Shown: positions 43,483 to 52,395 of the stretch, in pieces
How positions within the stretch are numbered: position 1 is the first letter of the stretch
How the letters are laid out: each line of letters starts with the position of its first letter
DNA from: Mycolicibacterium brisbanense
GTDB taxonomy: Bacteria; Actinomycetota; Actinomycetes; Mycobacteriales; Mycobacteriaceae
Direction: 5' to 3'
Assembly: GCF_001570425.1 (NCBI RefSeq)
Contig: NZ_BCSX01000040.1
Span: forward strand, 186,001 to 250,000
DNA length: 64,000 nucleotides
The notes under the pieces: model-generated
Databases searched by the model: none
What the model was told of the DNA's origin: nothing
What the model saw: only the letters and a program-made list of their open reading frames with translations
Translations under genes and position numbers: made by a program

Positions 43483-44043
43483 GTGTCCGGTGAAGTCGGC
43501 CGCCCGTGGGCGGTATGTGTGTATTGCGCGTCTGGTCCTACCCACCCAGAGTTGTTGGCGCTGGCCAGCCAGGTGGGATTGGCGATCGCCAAGCGCGGCT
43601 GGACGCTCGTGTCCGGCGGCGGGAACGTCTCGGCGATGGGTGCGGTGGCCCGCGCAGCCCGCTCGGGTGCGGGGCACACCGTCGGAGTGATCCCGAAGGC
43701 CCTCGTGCACCGCGAACTCGCCGACATCGACGCCGCCGAACTCATCGTCACCGACACCATGCGCGAACGTAAGAAGGAGATGGAGGACCGCTCCGACGCC
43801 TTCATCGCACTACCCGGCGGGATCGGCACGTTGGAGGAGTTCTTCGAGGCCTGGACCGCGGGCTACCTGGGGATGCACGACAAGCCGCTGGTATTGCTCG
43901 ACCCGTTCGGGCACTACGACGGGCTGATGACCTGGCTGCACGGCCTGGTCGAAACGGGCTACGTGTCCCCGGGGGCGCTGGATCGGCTGATCGTGGTCGA
44001 CGACGTCGACGCCGCACTGGCGGCCTGCTCTCCGCAGCCGTGA
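43483..44043 (+). CDS. LOG family protein (cytokinin riboside 5'-monophosphate phosphoribohydrolase)
   Basis: A 186-residue enzyme. The Rossmann-like core carries VYCASG, LVSGGGNVSAMGAVA and the diagnostic LPGGIGTLEEFFEAW (PGGXGTXXE). MRERKKEMEDRSDAFI holds the active-site Arg and Glu. LOG proteins release free cytokinin bases from nucleotides; in M. tuberculosis Rv1869c is the studied LOG and Rv1205 is a homologue. I chose GTG 43483 from the promoter position; ATG 43477 is the alternative. Confidence 0.87.
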   Translation: MSGEVGRPWAVCVYCASGPTHPELLALASQVGLAIAKRGWTLVSGGGNVSAMGAVARAARSGAGHTVGVIPKALVHRELADIDAAELIVTDTMRERKKEMEDRSDAFIALPGGIGTLEEFFEAWTAGYLGMHDKPLVLLDPFGHYDGLMTWLHGLVETGYVSPGALDRLIVVDDVDAALAACSPQP

Positions 44044-44144
44044 CCGGGCGGTTCATCGGTAGGTAGAACCGGCGGTAACGCCGATCACCTGCGTGGTTAA
44101 GGTGAGGCCCACACCTACGGGCCAATGTGGAGGGGATTCACCGT

Positions 44145-45923
44145 ATGACCGACCAGAAATCGGGGACTCGCAGCAGCGTCGGGCTGCTCGACATCGCCAC
44201 TCAGGTTCCCGGCCTGCTGATGGATGCTCCGGTGATCGCGCGCGGGGTGCTCACCGGATTTCTGGCCCGGCCGACCGCGAAGACTTCGATCGGCAAGGTC
44301 TTTCAGGACCGCGCCGCGCAGCACGCCGACCGCGTGTTCATCAAGTTCGGTGACGAGCGCATCACCTACCGCGAGGCCAACGAGACCGTCAACCGCTACG
44401 CCGCGGTGCTGGCCGCACGCGGCGTCGGGCACGGCGACGTGGTCGGCGTGATGCTGCGGAACTCGCCCGACGCCGTACTGCTGATGCTGGCGATCGTCAA
44501 GTGCGGTGCGGTCACGGGGATGCTCAACTACCACCAGCGTGGCAAGGTGCTGGCCCACAGCATCGGCCTGCTGAGCGCGACAGCCGTTCTCGCCGAGCCC
44601 GACCTGATCGACCCCATCGTCGAAAGTGGCGCCGACACCACCGGATTGATGACCATCGAGGAGTTGCACCGGCTGGCCGCCACCGCACCCATCGGCAATC
44701 CGGCCAGCGCGTCGGCCGTGCTGGCCAAGGACAAGGCGTTCTACATCTTCACCTCTGGCACCACAGGCATGCCCAAGGCCAGCGTCATGACGCACTACCG
44801 CTGGCTGCGTGCCCTCGGCGGATTCGGCGGCCTGGGATTGCGCCTGCGCAACACCGACACCTTGTACTGCTGCCTGCCGCTGTACCACAACAACGCGCTG
44901 ACCGTATCGCTCGGTTCGGTGTTGAACTCCGGCTCCGCGCTGGCACTGGGCAAGTCGTTCTCGGCGTCGCGGTTCTGGGACGAGGTGATCGGCTACGAGG
45001 CCACCGCATTCGTCTACATCGGCGAGATCTGCGGCTACCTGCTCAACCAGCCGCCCAAGCCGACCGACCGGGCACACAAGGTGCGGGTGATCGTCGGGAA
45101 TGGTCTGCGTCCGGCCATCTGGGACGAGTTCACCCAGCGCTTCGGCATCCCGCGGGTGTGCGAGTTCTACGGCGCAAGTGAAGGCAACACGGCCTTCGTC
45201 AACGTGTTCAACGTGTCCAAGTCGACCGGCATCTGCCCGAGTCCGGTGGCGTTCGTCGAGTACGACCCTGACAGCGGAGAACCGACCCGAGGGTCAGACG
45301 GCAGGCTGCGCAAGGTCAAGTCGGGTGAACCCGGCCTGCTGTTGTCGAAAGTCAGCGACTTCCAGCCGTTCGACGGCTACACCGACAAATCCGCCACCGA
45401 GAAAAAGCTGATTCGCAACGCCTTCAAGGACGGCGACGTCTGGTTCAACACCGGCGACCTGATGCGCTCGCAAGGCTTCGGGCACGCCGCGTTCGCCGAC
45501 CGGCTCGGCGACACCTTCCGGTGGAAGGGCGAGAACGTGGCCACCACCGAGGTGGAGGCCGCCGTCGCCAGTAACCCGCTGATCGAGGAGTGCACGGTGT
45601 TCGGCGTCGAGGTGCCGGGTGCCGGTGGCCGCGCCGGGATGGCCGCGGTGCAGCTCAAGGACGGCAAGGAGTTCGACGGCAAAGCGCTGGCCGACGCGTT
45701 CTACGGGCACTTGCCGAGCTACGCGGTGCCGCTGTTCATCCGCGTCGTCGACAGCCTGGCGCATACCTCGACGTTCAAGAGTCAGAAGGTGGAGCTGCGC
45801 AAGCAGGGCTACGGCGACGAGGTGACCGACTCGGTGTACGTGCTGGCCGGCCGCGACGAGGGATACGTCCCGTTCTACGCCGAGTACCCGGACGAAGTGG
45901 TGGCGGGCAAGCGACCGAAGTAG
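44145..45923 (+). CDS. fadD6: Long-chain acyl-CoA synthetase
   Basis: A 592-residue adenylate-forming enzyme of the FATP/SLC27-like type. The P-loop starts at Thr203 (TSGTTGMPKASVM), EFYGASEGN is the adenine motif, WFNTGDL carries the conserved Asp, and FADRLGDTFRWKGENV is the hinge region. It activates long-chain fatty acids to CoA esters and may aid their uptake. GGAGGGGA (44129-44136) precedes the ATG. The gene lies between the LOG gene and folP2, as in M. tuberculosis. Confidence 0.93.
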   Translation: MTDQKSGTRSSVGLLDIATQVPGLLMDAPVIARGVLTGFLARPTAKTSIGKVFQDRAAQHADRVFIKFGDERITYREANETVNRYAAVLAARGVGHGDVVGVMLRNSPDAVLLMLAIVKCGAVTGMLNYHQRGKVLAHSIGLLSATAVLAEPDLIDPIVESGADTTGLMTIEELHRLAATAPIGNPASASAVLAKDKAFYIFTSGTTGMPKASVMTHYRWLRALGGFGGLGLRLRNTDTLYCCLPLYHNNALTVSLGSVLNSGSALALGKSFSASRFWDEVIGYEATAFVYIGEICGYLLNQPPKPTDRAHKVRVIVGNGLRPAIWDEFTQRFGIPRVCEFYGASEGNTAFVNVFNVSKSTGICPSPVAFVEYDPDSGEPTRGSDGRLRKVKSGEPGLLLSKVSDFQPFDGYTDKSATEKKLIRNAFKDGDVWFNTGDLMRSQGFGHAAFADRLGDTFRWKGENVATTEVEAAVASNPLIEECTVFGVEVPGAGGRAGMAAVQLKDGKEFDGKALADAFYGHLPSYAVPLFIRVVDSLAHTSTFKSQKVELRKQGYGDEVTDSVYVLAGRDEGYVPFYAEYPDEVVAGKRPK

Positions 45924-45942
45924 CCCCGAAATCGCACGACGT

Positions 45943-45955
45943 TAGCCTGGATGGC
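45943..45955 (+). promoter_or_regulatory. Leaderless promoter of folP2
   Basis: TAGCCT (45943-45948) lies 7 bases before the GTG at 45956. Confidence 0.5.
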
Positions 45956-46852
45956 GTGTTGACGTCGTCACCGAGCCCCGGTCGGACCTTCTGCGGTCGC
46001 CCGGTGGCCGGTGACCGTGCGCTCATCATGGCGATTGTCAACCGCACCCCGGATTCGTTCTACGACCGCGGGGCCACCTTCACCGACGAGGCCGCCAAGT
46101 CCGCGGCCCACCGCATGATCGCCGAGGGCGCCGACGTGATCGATGTCGGAGGGGTCAAGGCGGGGCCCGGCAATGTGGTGGACGCCGACGAGGAGACCGC
46201 CCGGGTCGTGCCGTTCATCGAATGGTTGCGGGCCACCTACCCGGACCAGCTGATCAGTGTCGACACCTGGCGCTCGACCGTCGCCAAACAGGCTTGCGCG
46301 GCCGGTGCCGATCTGATCAACGACACCTGGGCCGGCGCCGATCCCGGACTGCCGGAGGTGGCCGCCGAGTTCGGGGCGGGACTGGTGTGCTCGCACACGG
46401 GTGGGGCGGTGCCGCGCACGCGGCCGTTTCGCGTGAACTACGGCATCACCGAACGCGGCGTCGTCGACGACGTGATCGCGGAGGTGACCGCGGCCGCCGA
46501 GAACGCAGTGGCCGCCGGGGTTCCCCGGGACCGGATTCTCATCGATCCGACCCACGATTTCGGCAAAAACACTTATCACGGTCTTAGTTTGTTGCGCCAC
46601 GTAAAAGATCTTGTTAAGACCGGATGGCCGGTCCTGATGGCCCTGAGCAATAAGGATTTTGTCGGGGAGACTCTGGGTGTGGACGTCACTGAGCGCCTGG
46701 AGGGCACCTTGGCTGCGACGGCATTGGCCGCCGCGGACGGTGCTGCGATGTTCCGGGTGCACGAGTGCGGACCCACGCGGCGCGTGCTCGAGATGGTCGC
46801 GTCGATCCAGGGAGTGCGGGCACCCGCACGAACAGTGAGGGGACTGGCATGA
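45956..46852 (+). CDS. folP2: Dihydropteroate synthase homologue FolP2
   Basis: A 298-residue TIM-barrel protein of the DHPS family. IMAIVNRTPDSFYDRG, DVIDVGGVKAGPG, SVDTWRS, INDTWAG and LIDPTHDFGKNT correspond to the DHPS pterin and pABA loops, but several differ from active FolP1: the usual PGXXXVXXXEE block is altered and SHTGG replaces the M-H-rich loop. FolP2 of mycobacteria is reported not to replace FolP1 in folate synthesis, so its substrate is probably different. It overlaps gpgS by ATGA. Confidence 0.88.
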   Translation: MLTSSPSPGRTFCGRPVAGDRALIMAIVNRTPDSFYDRGATFTDEAAKSAAHRMIAEGADVIDVGGVKAGPGNVVDADEETARVVPFIEWLRATYPDQLISVDTWRSTVAKQACAAGADLINDTWAGADPGLPEVAAEFGAGLVCSHTGGAVPRTRPFRVNYGITERGVVDDVIAEVTAAAENAVAAGVPRDRILIDPTHDFGKNTYHGLSLLRHVKDLVKTGWPVLMALSNKDFVGETLGVDVTERLEGTLAATALAAADGAAMFRVHECGPTRRVLEMVASIQGVRAPARTVRGLA

Positions 46853-47799
46853 CCCTAATGCCCGAACTGGCCGTCAACGATGGCGTCGCCGGACACCGCT
46901 GGTTGGCCGACCGCAGCTGGAACCGTCCGGCCTGGACCATCGCCGAGTTGGAAGCGGCCAAGGCCGGCCGCACCGTCTCGGTGGTGCTGCCCGCCCTCAA
47001 CGAGGAAGAAACTGTCGGCTCGGTGGTGGAGACCATCACGCCGCTGCTCGGCGGTCTGGTCGATGAACTGATCGTGCTCGATTCCGGCTCGACCGATGAC
47101 ACCGAGATCCGCGCGCTGGCGGCCGGTGCGCGGGTGATCAGCCGGGAGGTGGCATTGCCCGAGGTGGCGCCGCAACCCGGCAAGGGCGAGGTGCTGTGGC
47201 GCTCGCTGGCCGCGACCACCGGCGACATCATCGCCTTCGTCGATTCCGACCTGATCGACCCCGATCCCATGTTCGTGCCCAAGTTGCTGGGCCCGTTGCT
47301 CACCGTCGACGGTGTGCACCTGGTCAAGGGGTTCTACCGCCGCCCACTCAAGATCAGCGGCAGCGAGGACGCCAACGGCGGCGGACGGGTCACCGAGCTC
47401 GTCGCCCGCCCGCTGCTCGCGTCGCTGCGACCGGAGCTCACCTGTGTCCTCCAGCCGCTCGGCGGTGAATACGCAGGCACCCGGGAGCTGCTGACGGCCG
47501 TGCCGTTCGCGCCGGGTTACGGCGTGGAGATCGGCCTGCTCGTCGACACCTACGACCGGCTCGGCATGGACGCGATAGCGCAGGTGAACCTCGGTGTGCG
47601 CGTGCACCGCAACCGGCCGCTGACCGAATTGGCCTCGATGAGCCGCCAGGTGATCGCCACCTTGCTGTCCCGCTGCGGCATCGCCGACTCCGGCGTCGCG
47701 CTCACGCAGTTCTTCGCCGACGGCGACGGCTTCACCCCGCGGGCGTCATCGGTCTCACTCGCCGACCGGCCGCCCATGGTCACCCTGCGTCCGCGCTAG
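46849..47799 (+). CDS. gpgS: Glucosyl-3-phosphoglycerate synthase
   Basis: A 316-residue GT-A glycosyltransferase (GT81) that joins glucose from a nucleotide sugar to 3-phosphoglycerate, the first step of methylglucose lipopolysaccharide synthesis. Asp132-Ser-Asp134 in FVDSD is the metal-binding DXD, and VVLPALNEEETV and LDSGSTDDT bind the nucleotide. It is translationally coupled to folP2 (ATGA at 46849-46852). A second ATG 9 bases later is possible. Confidence 0.93.
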   Translation: MTLMPELAVNDGVAGHRWLADRSWNRPAWTIAELEAAKAGRTVSVVLPALNEEETVGSVVETITPLLGGLVDELIVLDSGSTDDTEIRALAAGARVISREVALPEVAPQPGKGEVLWRSLAATTGDIIAFVDSDLIDPDPMFVPKLLGPLLTVDGVHLVKGFYRRPLKISGSEDANGGGRVTELVARPLLASLRPELTCVLQPLGGEYAGTRELLTAVPFAPGYGVEIGLLVDTYDRLGMDAIAQVNLGVRVHRNRPLTELASMSRQVIATLLSRCGIADSGVALTQFFADGDGFTPRASSVSLADRPPMVTLRPR

Positions 47800-47840
47800 C
47801 CGCCGACCGCTTGTCGGACGGTTGAGGCAGTATCGACGGT

Positions 47841-48209
47841 GTGACATTGATACTGCTGTACCTGGTGGTGCTGGTCCTGGTGGCCACTGTGCTGTTCGGG
47901 GTGGGCAGCGTGATCTTCGGTCGGGGCGAAACGTTGCCGCCGTTGCCGCGGGGGACCACGGCCACGGTCCTGCCCGCCTCCGGCGTCACCAGCGCCGACG
48001 TGGATGCCCTCCGCTTCGCCCAGACGGTGCGCGGCTACAAGACCAGCGAGGTCGACTGGGTTCTGGATCGGCTGGGGCGGGAACTCGACGGGTTGCGCGG
48101 TGAGCTGGCCGCACTGCGCGCGACGTACGGCGTCCCAGACGATGCGGAGGGCGACGACGCCGAGGTGTCGGCCACGGCCGGGCAGATTCGCGCATCGGAC
48201 GACACGTGA
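47841..48209 (+). CDS. Membrane protein with DivIVA-type domain (Rv1209-like)
   Basis: A 122-residue protein. Residues 3-25 form one transmembrane helix (LILLYLVVLVLVATVLFGVG), and about 58-92 match the short DivIVA motif (LRFAQTVRGYKTSEVDWVLDRL). The tail is acidic. It starts at GTG and its end overlaps the tag gene by GTGA. Such proteins often sit at the membrane with cell-wall machinery, but no function is known. Confidence 0.8.
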   Translation: MTLILLYLVVLVLVATVLFGVGSVIFGRGETLPPLPRGTTATVLPASGVTSADVDALRFAQTVRGYKTSEVDWVLDRLGRELDGLRGELAALRATYGVPDDAEGDDAEVSATAGQIRASDDT

Positions 48210-48775
48210 CCGACGACGGTCGCATCCGCTGTGGCTGGGCGGTTGACAGTGCCGCGGGCTCGACCCTGTACCGCGACTACCACGACACCGAGTGGGGCCG
48301 GCCGCTGCGGGACTCGGTGGCATTGTTCGAACGGGTCAGCCTGGAGGCGTTCCAGAGCGGGCTCTCGTGGCTGACCATCCTGCGCAAGCGCGAGAACTTC
48401 CGGCGCGCCTTCGACGACTTCGACCCCGAGAAAGTCGCGGGGTACGGCGACGCCGACATCGAGCGGCTGATGGCCGACACCGGCATCGTGCGCAACCGCG
48501 CCAAGGTCCTGGCCACCATCGCCAATGCCAGGGCCGTCACCGAGCTCGATGTCGACCTGGCTGAGCTGCTGTGGTCGTTCGCGCCACCGCCGCGTCCGCG
48601 ACCCGCTGACCTCTCGGAGGTACCCGCGGTAACCCCGGAGTCGACGGCGATGGCCAAGGAGCTCAAGCGGCGCGGCTTCAAATTCGTCGGGCCCACAACC
48701 GCCTATGCGTTGATGCAGGCCACCGGAATGGTGGACGACCACATCCGGTCCTGTTGGGTTCAGGCGTCCCGCTAG
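48206..48775 (+). CDS. tag: 3-methyladenine DNA glycosylase I
   Basis: A 189-residue base-excision repair enzyme of the HhH superfamily that removes 3-methyladenine. The zinc-snap residues are visible as Cys9, His26 and the C-terminal HIRSC pair. YHDTEWG and LEAFQSGLSWLTIL form the base pocket, including the catalytic Glu. The GTG start overlaps the stop of the preceding gene by four bases. Confidence 0.93.
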   Translation: MTDDGRIRCGWAVDSAAGSTLYRDYHDTEWGRPLRDSVALFERVSLEAFQSGLSWLTILRKRENFRRAFDDFDPEKVAGYGDADIERLMADTGIVRNRAKVLATIANARAVTELDVDLAELLWSFAPPPRPRPADLSEVPAVTPESTAMAKELKRRGFKFVGPTTAYALMQATGMVDDHIRSCWVQASR

Positions 48776-48880
48776 ACGGCACGCCGCCCGACATCCGACG
48801 GGTCTTTGCACACCCATCGCCGCGGATAGGGAAGAATAGGGGTAGTTCAGTAGCAGTTCAGTGCCGGGTGCCGCCAACGA

Positions 48881-48911
48881 GTGGGCGGGGCCGGGCCCCG
48901 ACCCGGCCCAC
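48881..48911. terminator. GC-rich hairpin between tag and the DUF3117 gene
   Basis: GGCCGGG (48889-48895) and CCCGGCC (48902-48908) pair around a 6-base loop, and GTGGG/CCCAC extends the stem with a bulge. It could end the gpgS-tag transcript or lie in the leader of the next gene. The remaining 170-base gap shows no convincing promoter. Confidence 0.4.
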
Positions 48912-48945
48912 TGACGTGGACGGGCTCATTTGGAGGGAGCACTCG

Positions 48946-49113
48946 ATGGCGGCGATGAAGCCCCGGACCGGCGACGGTCCACTGGAAGCAACCAAAGAGG
49001 GGCGAGGCATCGTGATGCGAGTACCGCTCGAGGGTGGCGGGCGTCTGGTCGTCGAACTGACCCCGGACGAGGCAGCCGCTCTCGGCGACGAACTCAAGGG
49101 CGTCACCAGCTAG
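48946..49113 (+). CDS. DUF3117 small protein (Rv1211-like)
   Basis: A 55-residue protein, MAAMKPRTGDGPLEATKEGR followed by a short beta-rich stretch (IVMRVPLEGGGRLVVELT) and PDEAAALGDELKGV. This is the conserved actinobacterial DUF3117 family of unknown function. GGAGGG (48932-48937) fixes the ATG. Confidence 0.88.
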   Translation: MAAMKPRTGDGPLEATKEGRGIVMRVPLEGGGRLVVELTPDEAAALGDELKGVTS

Positions 49114-49116
49114 TGC

Positions 49117-49160
49117 ATTCGGCGTGATCGATCGCCCACCGGCAAACGATCACGCCGAAT
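49117..49160. terminator. Bidirectional hairpin between DUF3117 gene and glgM
   Basis: Perfect 14-base arms, ATTCGGCGTGATCG (49117-49130) and its complement (49147-49160), surround a 16-base loop. It lies between two convergent stops, 3 bases after one and 2 before the other. Confidence 0.75.
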
Positions 49161-49162
49161 CT

Positions 49163-50326
49163 CTATCCCGCCACTTTGCGGTAGATCTCCACCGTCTGCT
49201 CGGCGATATGGGCCCAGGAGAATTCCCGGATGCATCGTTCGCGTCCGGCCGCGCCGTACCTGTCGGCGCGATCAGGGTCGGCCACCAGTGAGTTGACGGC
49301 TTCGGCGAGCCCCGCCTCGAAGGCACCCGGTTCGGCTGCGTCGTAGTGCACGAGCAGTCCGGTCTCACCGTTGGCGACCACCTCGGGGATTCCGCCGACA
49401 TCCGAGGCCACCACGGCCGTCGAGCATGCCATGGCTTCCAGATTCACGATGCCCAATGGCTCGTACACCGACGGGCAAACAAAAACCGTTGCGGCGGACA
49501 GTATTTCCCGGATCTTGTGACCGGGCAGCATTTCTTGCACCCAGAACACGCCGGTGCGGGCGCGAGCCAGCTCGGCCACCGCACCGGAGATCTCCGCGGC
49601 GATTTCAGGGGTGTCGGGGGCTCCGGCGCACAACACCAGCTGCACGTCGGGGCTGAAGGTGTGCGCCGCGGCGACCAGGTGCGCCACACCCTTCTGACGG
49701 GTGATGCGTCCCACGAACGCGACGATGGGGCGGGTCGGGTCGACGCCGAGGTCGGCGAGCACCGATTCGCCGTCGGTGGGCTTGGCGGGGAACCACACGT
49801 CGGTGTCGATCCCGTTGCGCACCACGTGCACTCGATCGGGATCCAGACCCGGATAGGTGCGCAGGACGTCGTCGCGCATCCCCGCGCTCACCGCGATGAC
49901 GGCGTCGGCCGCCTCGACCGCGGTGCGTTCGACCCACGACGAGATGCGGTAGCCGCCGCCGAGCTGCTCGGCCTTCCACGGCCGCATCGGTTCCAGTGAG
50001 TGTGCTGTCAATACATGCGGAATGCCGTACAGCAGCGCGGTGAGATGCCCTGCCATCCCCGTGTACCACGTGTGCGAGTGCACCACCGTGGCCTGCGCTG
50101 CGCTGTTGACCATGTTCAGGTCAGCCGAGAGCGTCGAGAGCGCCGCGTTGGCGCCCGCCAGCGCGGGGTCGGGCTGCGCCACGATGGCCCCCTCGCGCGG
50201 CGCGCCCATACAGTGCACGTCGACCTCGCACAAATGACGTAGCTGGGCGACGAGCTCCGTGACATGAACTCCCGCACCGCCGTACACCTCGGGTGGATAC
50301 TCCCGAGTCATCATGGCCACCCGCAT
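49163..50326 (-). CDS. glgM: Alpha-maltose-1-phosphate synthase (GT4)
   Basis: A 387-residue GT-B glycosyltransferase. The N-terminus MRVAMMTREYPPEVYGGAGV gives the acceptor loop, and VGRITRQKGVAHL and VYEPLGIVNLEAMA carry the nucleotide-sugar and EX7E motifs. Although long annotated as glycogen synthase GlgA, the mycobacterial enzyme makes maltose-1-phosphate from ADP-glucose and glucose-1-phosphate for GlgE-dependent alpha-glucan. The start at 50326 follows a TACGGT hexamer by 7 bases. It is divergent from glgC, which supplies ADP-glucose. Confidence 0.9.
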   Translation of the reverse strand: MRVAMMTREYPPEVYGGAGVHVTELVAQLRHLCEVDVHCMGAPREGAIVAQPDPALAGANAALSTLSADLNMVNSAAQATVVHSHTWYTGMAGHLTALLYGIPHVLTAHSLEPMRPWKAEQLGGGYRISSWVERTAVEAADAVIAVSAGMRDDVLRTYPGLDPDRVHVVRNGIDTDVWFPAKPTDGESVLADLGVDPTRPIVAFVGRITRQKGVAHLVAAAHTFSPDVQLVLCAGAPDTPEIAAEISGAVAELARARTGVFWVQEMLPGHKIREILSAATVFVCPSVYEPLGIVNLEAMACSTAVVASDVGGIPEVVANGETGLLVHYDAAEPGAFEAGLAEAVNSLVADPDRADRYGAAGRERCIREFSWAHIAEQTVEIYRKVAG

Positions 50327-50483
50327 AACTGGAACCGTAATGGGCGGCCCCGTCGTGGCGCAGGATTGTGGGCAACCTCGTGCCGAGAATGTTGATGGCC
50401 GCGATGCGAAAAGGGTTGTGGACACGGGCCACCAATCGTGTCAATGGCTGGCAGCACCGCGTGCCTGCGGATAGGTTTGCAGC
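50327..50483. promoter_or_regulatory. glgM/glgC divergent promoter region
   Basis: On the minus strand TACGGT (plus 50334-50339) lies 7 bases before the glgM ATG. On the plus strand TAGGTT (50472-50477) lies 6 bases before the glgC ATG. Neither gene has a Shine-Dalgarno sequence, so both appear leaderless. Confidence 0.5.
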
Positions 50484-51698
50484 ATGAGGGAGCTGCCACA
50501 CGTGCTGGGCATTGTTCTGGCCGGCGGAGAGGGCAAGCGGCTGTACCCGTTGACGGCGGACCGGGCCAAACCAGCGGTTCCGTTCGGCGGCGCATACCGA
50601 TTGATCGACTTCGTGCTGTCGAATCTGGTCAACGCACGTTATCTGCGCATCTGCGTTCTCACGCAATACAAATCGCATTCTCTGGACCGCCACATCAGCC
50701 AGAACTGGAGGTTGTCCGGTCTGGCCGGCGAGTACATCACGCCGGTGCCCGCACAGCAGCGGCTCGGACCGCGCTGGTACACCGGATCGGCCGACGCGAT
50801 CTATCAGTCGATGAACCTGATCTACGACGCGGATCCGGACTACATCATCATCTTCGGCGCCGACCACGTGTACCGCATGGATCCTGAGCAGATGCTTCAG
50901 TTCCACATCGAGAGCGGGGCGGGTGCGACGGTCGCAGGCATCCGCGTTCCGCGCGCTGAGGCCAGCGCGTTCGGATGCATCGACGCCGACGACACGGGCC
51001 GAATCCGCAACTTCATCGAAAAACCGGCGGACCCGCCCGGCACGCCCGACGATCCTGAGCAGACCTACGTTTCGATGGGCAACTACATCTTCACCACCAA
51101 GGTGCTGATCGACGCGATCCGGGCCGACGCCGACGAAGATGGCTCCGACCACGACATGGGTGGCGACATCATCCCGCGGCTGGTGGCCGACGGTATGGCC
51201 GCGGTCTACGACTTCAACAACAACGAGGTGCCCGGAGCCACCGAACGTGACCATGGCTACTGGCGCGACGTCGGCACCCTGGACGCGTTCTACGACGCGC
51301 ACATGGATCTGGTCTCGGTGCACCCGGTGTTCAACCTGTACAACAAGCGCTGGCCCATCCGCGGCGAGTCCGAGAACCTGGCGCCGGCCAAGTTCGTCAA
51401 CGGCGGCTCGGCGCAGGAGTCCGTGGTCGGCGCGGGCAGCATCGTTTCCGCGGCCTCCGTACGCAATTCGGTGCTGTCGTCCAACGTCGTGATCGACGAC
51501 GGCGCGATCGTCGAGGGCAGCGTGCTGATGCCGGGCACCCGGGTCGGTCGCGGCGCCGTGGTGCGCAAGGCGATCCTGGACAAGAACGTCGTCGTCGGGC
51601 CGGGCGAGATGGTCGGGGTCGACCTGGAAAAGGACCGTGAGCGGTTCTCGGTCAGTGCCGGCGGGGTGGTCGCCGTCGGCAAGGGGATCTGGATCTGA
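50484..51698 (+). CDS. glgC: Glucose-1-phosphate adenylyltransferase
   Basis: A 404-residue enzyme making ADP-glucose. LAGGEGKRLYPLTADRAKPA is the nucleotide-binding signature, FGADHVYRMD the metal site and FIEKPADPPGTP the sugar-phosphate site. The C-terminal part is a left-handed beta-helix with regulatory contacts (SVVGAGSIVSAASVRNSVLS). It supplies ADP-glucose to GlgM. The gene nearly touches the convergent methyltransferase gene (6-base gap). Confidence 0.95.
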   Translation: MRELPHVLGIVLAGGEGKRLYPLTADRAKPAVPFGGAYRLIDFVLSNLVNARYLRICVLTQYKSHSLDRHISQNWRLSGLAGEYITPVPAQQRLGPRWYTGSADAIYQSMNLIYDADPDYIIIFGADHVYRMDPEQMLQFHIESGAGATVAGIRVPRAEASAFGCIDADDTGRIRNFIEKPADPPGTPDDPEQTYVSMGNYIFTTKVLIDAIRADADEDGSDHDMGGDIIPRLVADGMAAVYDFNNNEVPGATERDHGYWRDVGTLDAFYDAHMDLVSVHPVFNLYNKRWPIRGESENLAPAKFVNGGSAQESVVGAGSIVSAASVRNSVLSSNVVIDDGAIVEGSVLMPGTRVGRGAVVRKAILDKNVVVGPGEMVGVDLEKDRERFSVSAGGVVAVGKGIWI

Positions 51699-51704
51699 TC
51701 CGGC

Positions 51705-52382
51705 TCACCACACGTAAGGCACTAGGCGGTAGCGCACCTTCTCCGTGTAGGCGGCGTACCCGTCGAGTTCGGTGCGCAACATCTTCTCCTCGTCGGTGAT
51801 CCGCACTGCCAACGCCGGCACGGTCACCACCACCGCCAGCAGACCCCAATAGGAGCCCAGCGCCAACGGTATTCCGATCATCAGGAGCACCGTGCCGACA
51901 TACATCGGATGACGCACCACGCCATACAGACCGGTGCTCACCACCCGCTGTTCGGCCTCCACGCGGATGCTGGCACCGGCGAAGCTGTTCTGGAAGACGA
52001 CGGCCTGCGCCAGCCCGAGCCCGGCCAGCACCAGCACATCGCCCAGGATCACCACGGGGACGGGCACGTACGACCAGCCCTCGCGGTGGTCGACCGCGCT
52101 GATGATCAGCACGGCGACCACGGATATCAGGCTGACGGTGATGACGATCTTCTGCACCGTCCTGGTTTCGGCTTTCGGTCCGCCACGCATCCGGCGTTGC
52201 AGCGCGGCGGGGTCTTTGACCGCCAGATAAAAACTGGGAACCAGGGTGGCGACCGCGAACACGGCGATGAAAACCCAGGCCCGCCAATAGTCGAGCGTGC
52301 CTGCCGACGCGAACAACGCGAAACCCAACAAAACCACACCGAATACGGCCGACACCGCGGTTTGCATGATGAGTTTGAGCAT
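51705..52382 (-). CDS. Membrane methyltransferase of the ICMT/PEMT family (Rv1216c-like)
   Basis: A 225-residue integral membrane protein with about five helices. The C-terminal cytoplasmic end has GLYGVVRHPMYVGT and EEKMLRTELDGYAAYTEKVR, the SAM-binding motif of isoprenylcysteine carboxyl methyltransferase-like enzymes. GGGAG precedes the ATG at 52382. It is the last gene of an operon with an ABC exporter. The methyl acceptor is unknown. Confidence 0.83.
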   Translation of the reverse strand: MLKLIMQTAVSAVFGVVLLGFALFASAGTLDYWRAWVFIAVFAVATLVPSFYLAVKDPAALQRRMRGGPKAETRTVQKIVITVSLISVVAVLIISAVDHREGWSYVPVPVVILGDVLVLAGLGLAQAVVFQNSFAGASIRVEAEQRVVSTGLYGVVRHPMYVGTVLLMIGIPLALGSYWGLLAVVVTVPALAVRITDEEKMLRTELDGYAAYTEKVRYRLVPYVW

Positions 52383-52395
52383 GACGTTCTCCCTG

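Noticed and set aside
45956..46852. Functional dihydropteroate synthase
   Set aside because: Altered pterin and pABA loops and reported lack of DHPS activity of mycobacterial FolP2.
48776..48945. Riboswitch in the 170-base leader of the DUF3117 gene
   Set aside because: Only a GC-rich hairpin is visible; no conserved riboswitch core was recognised.
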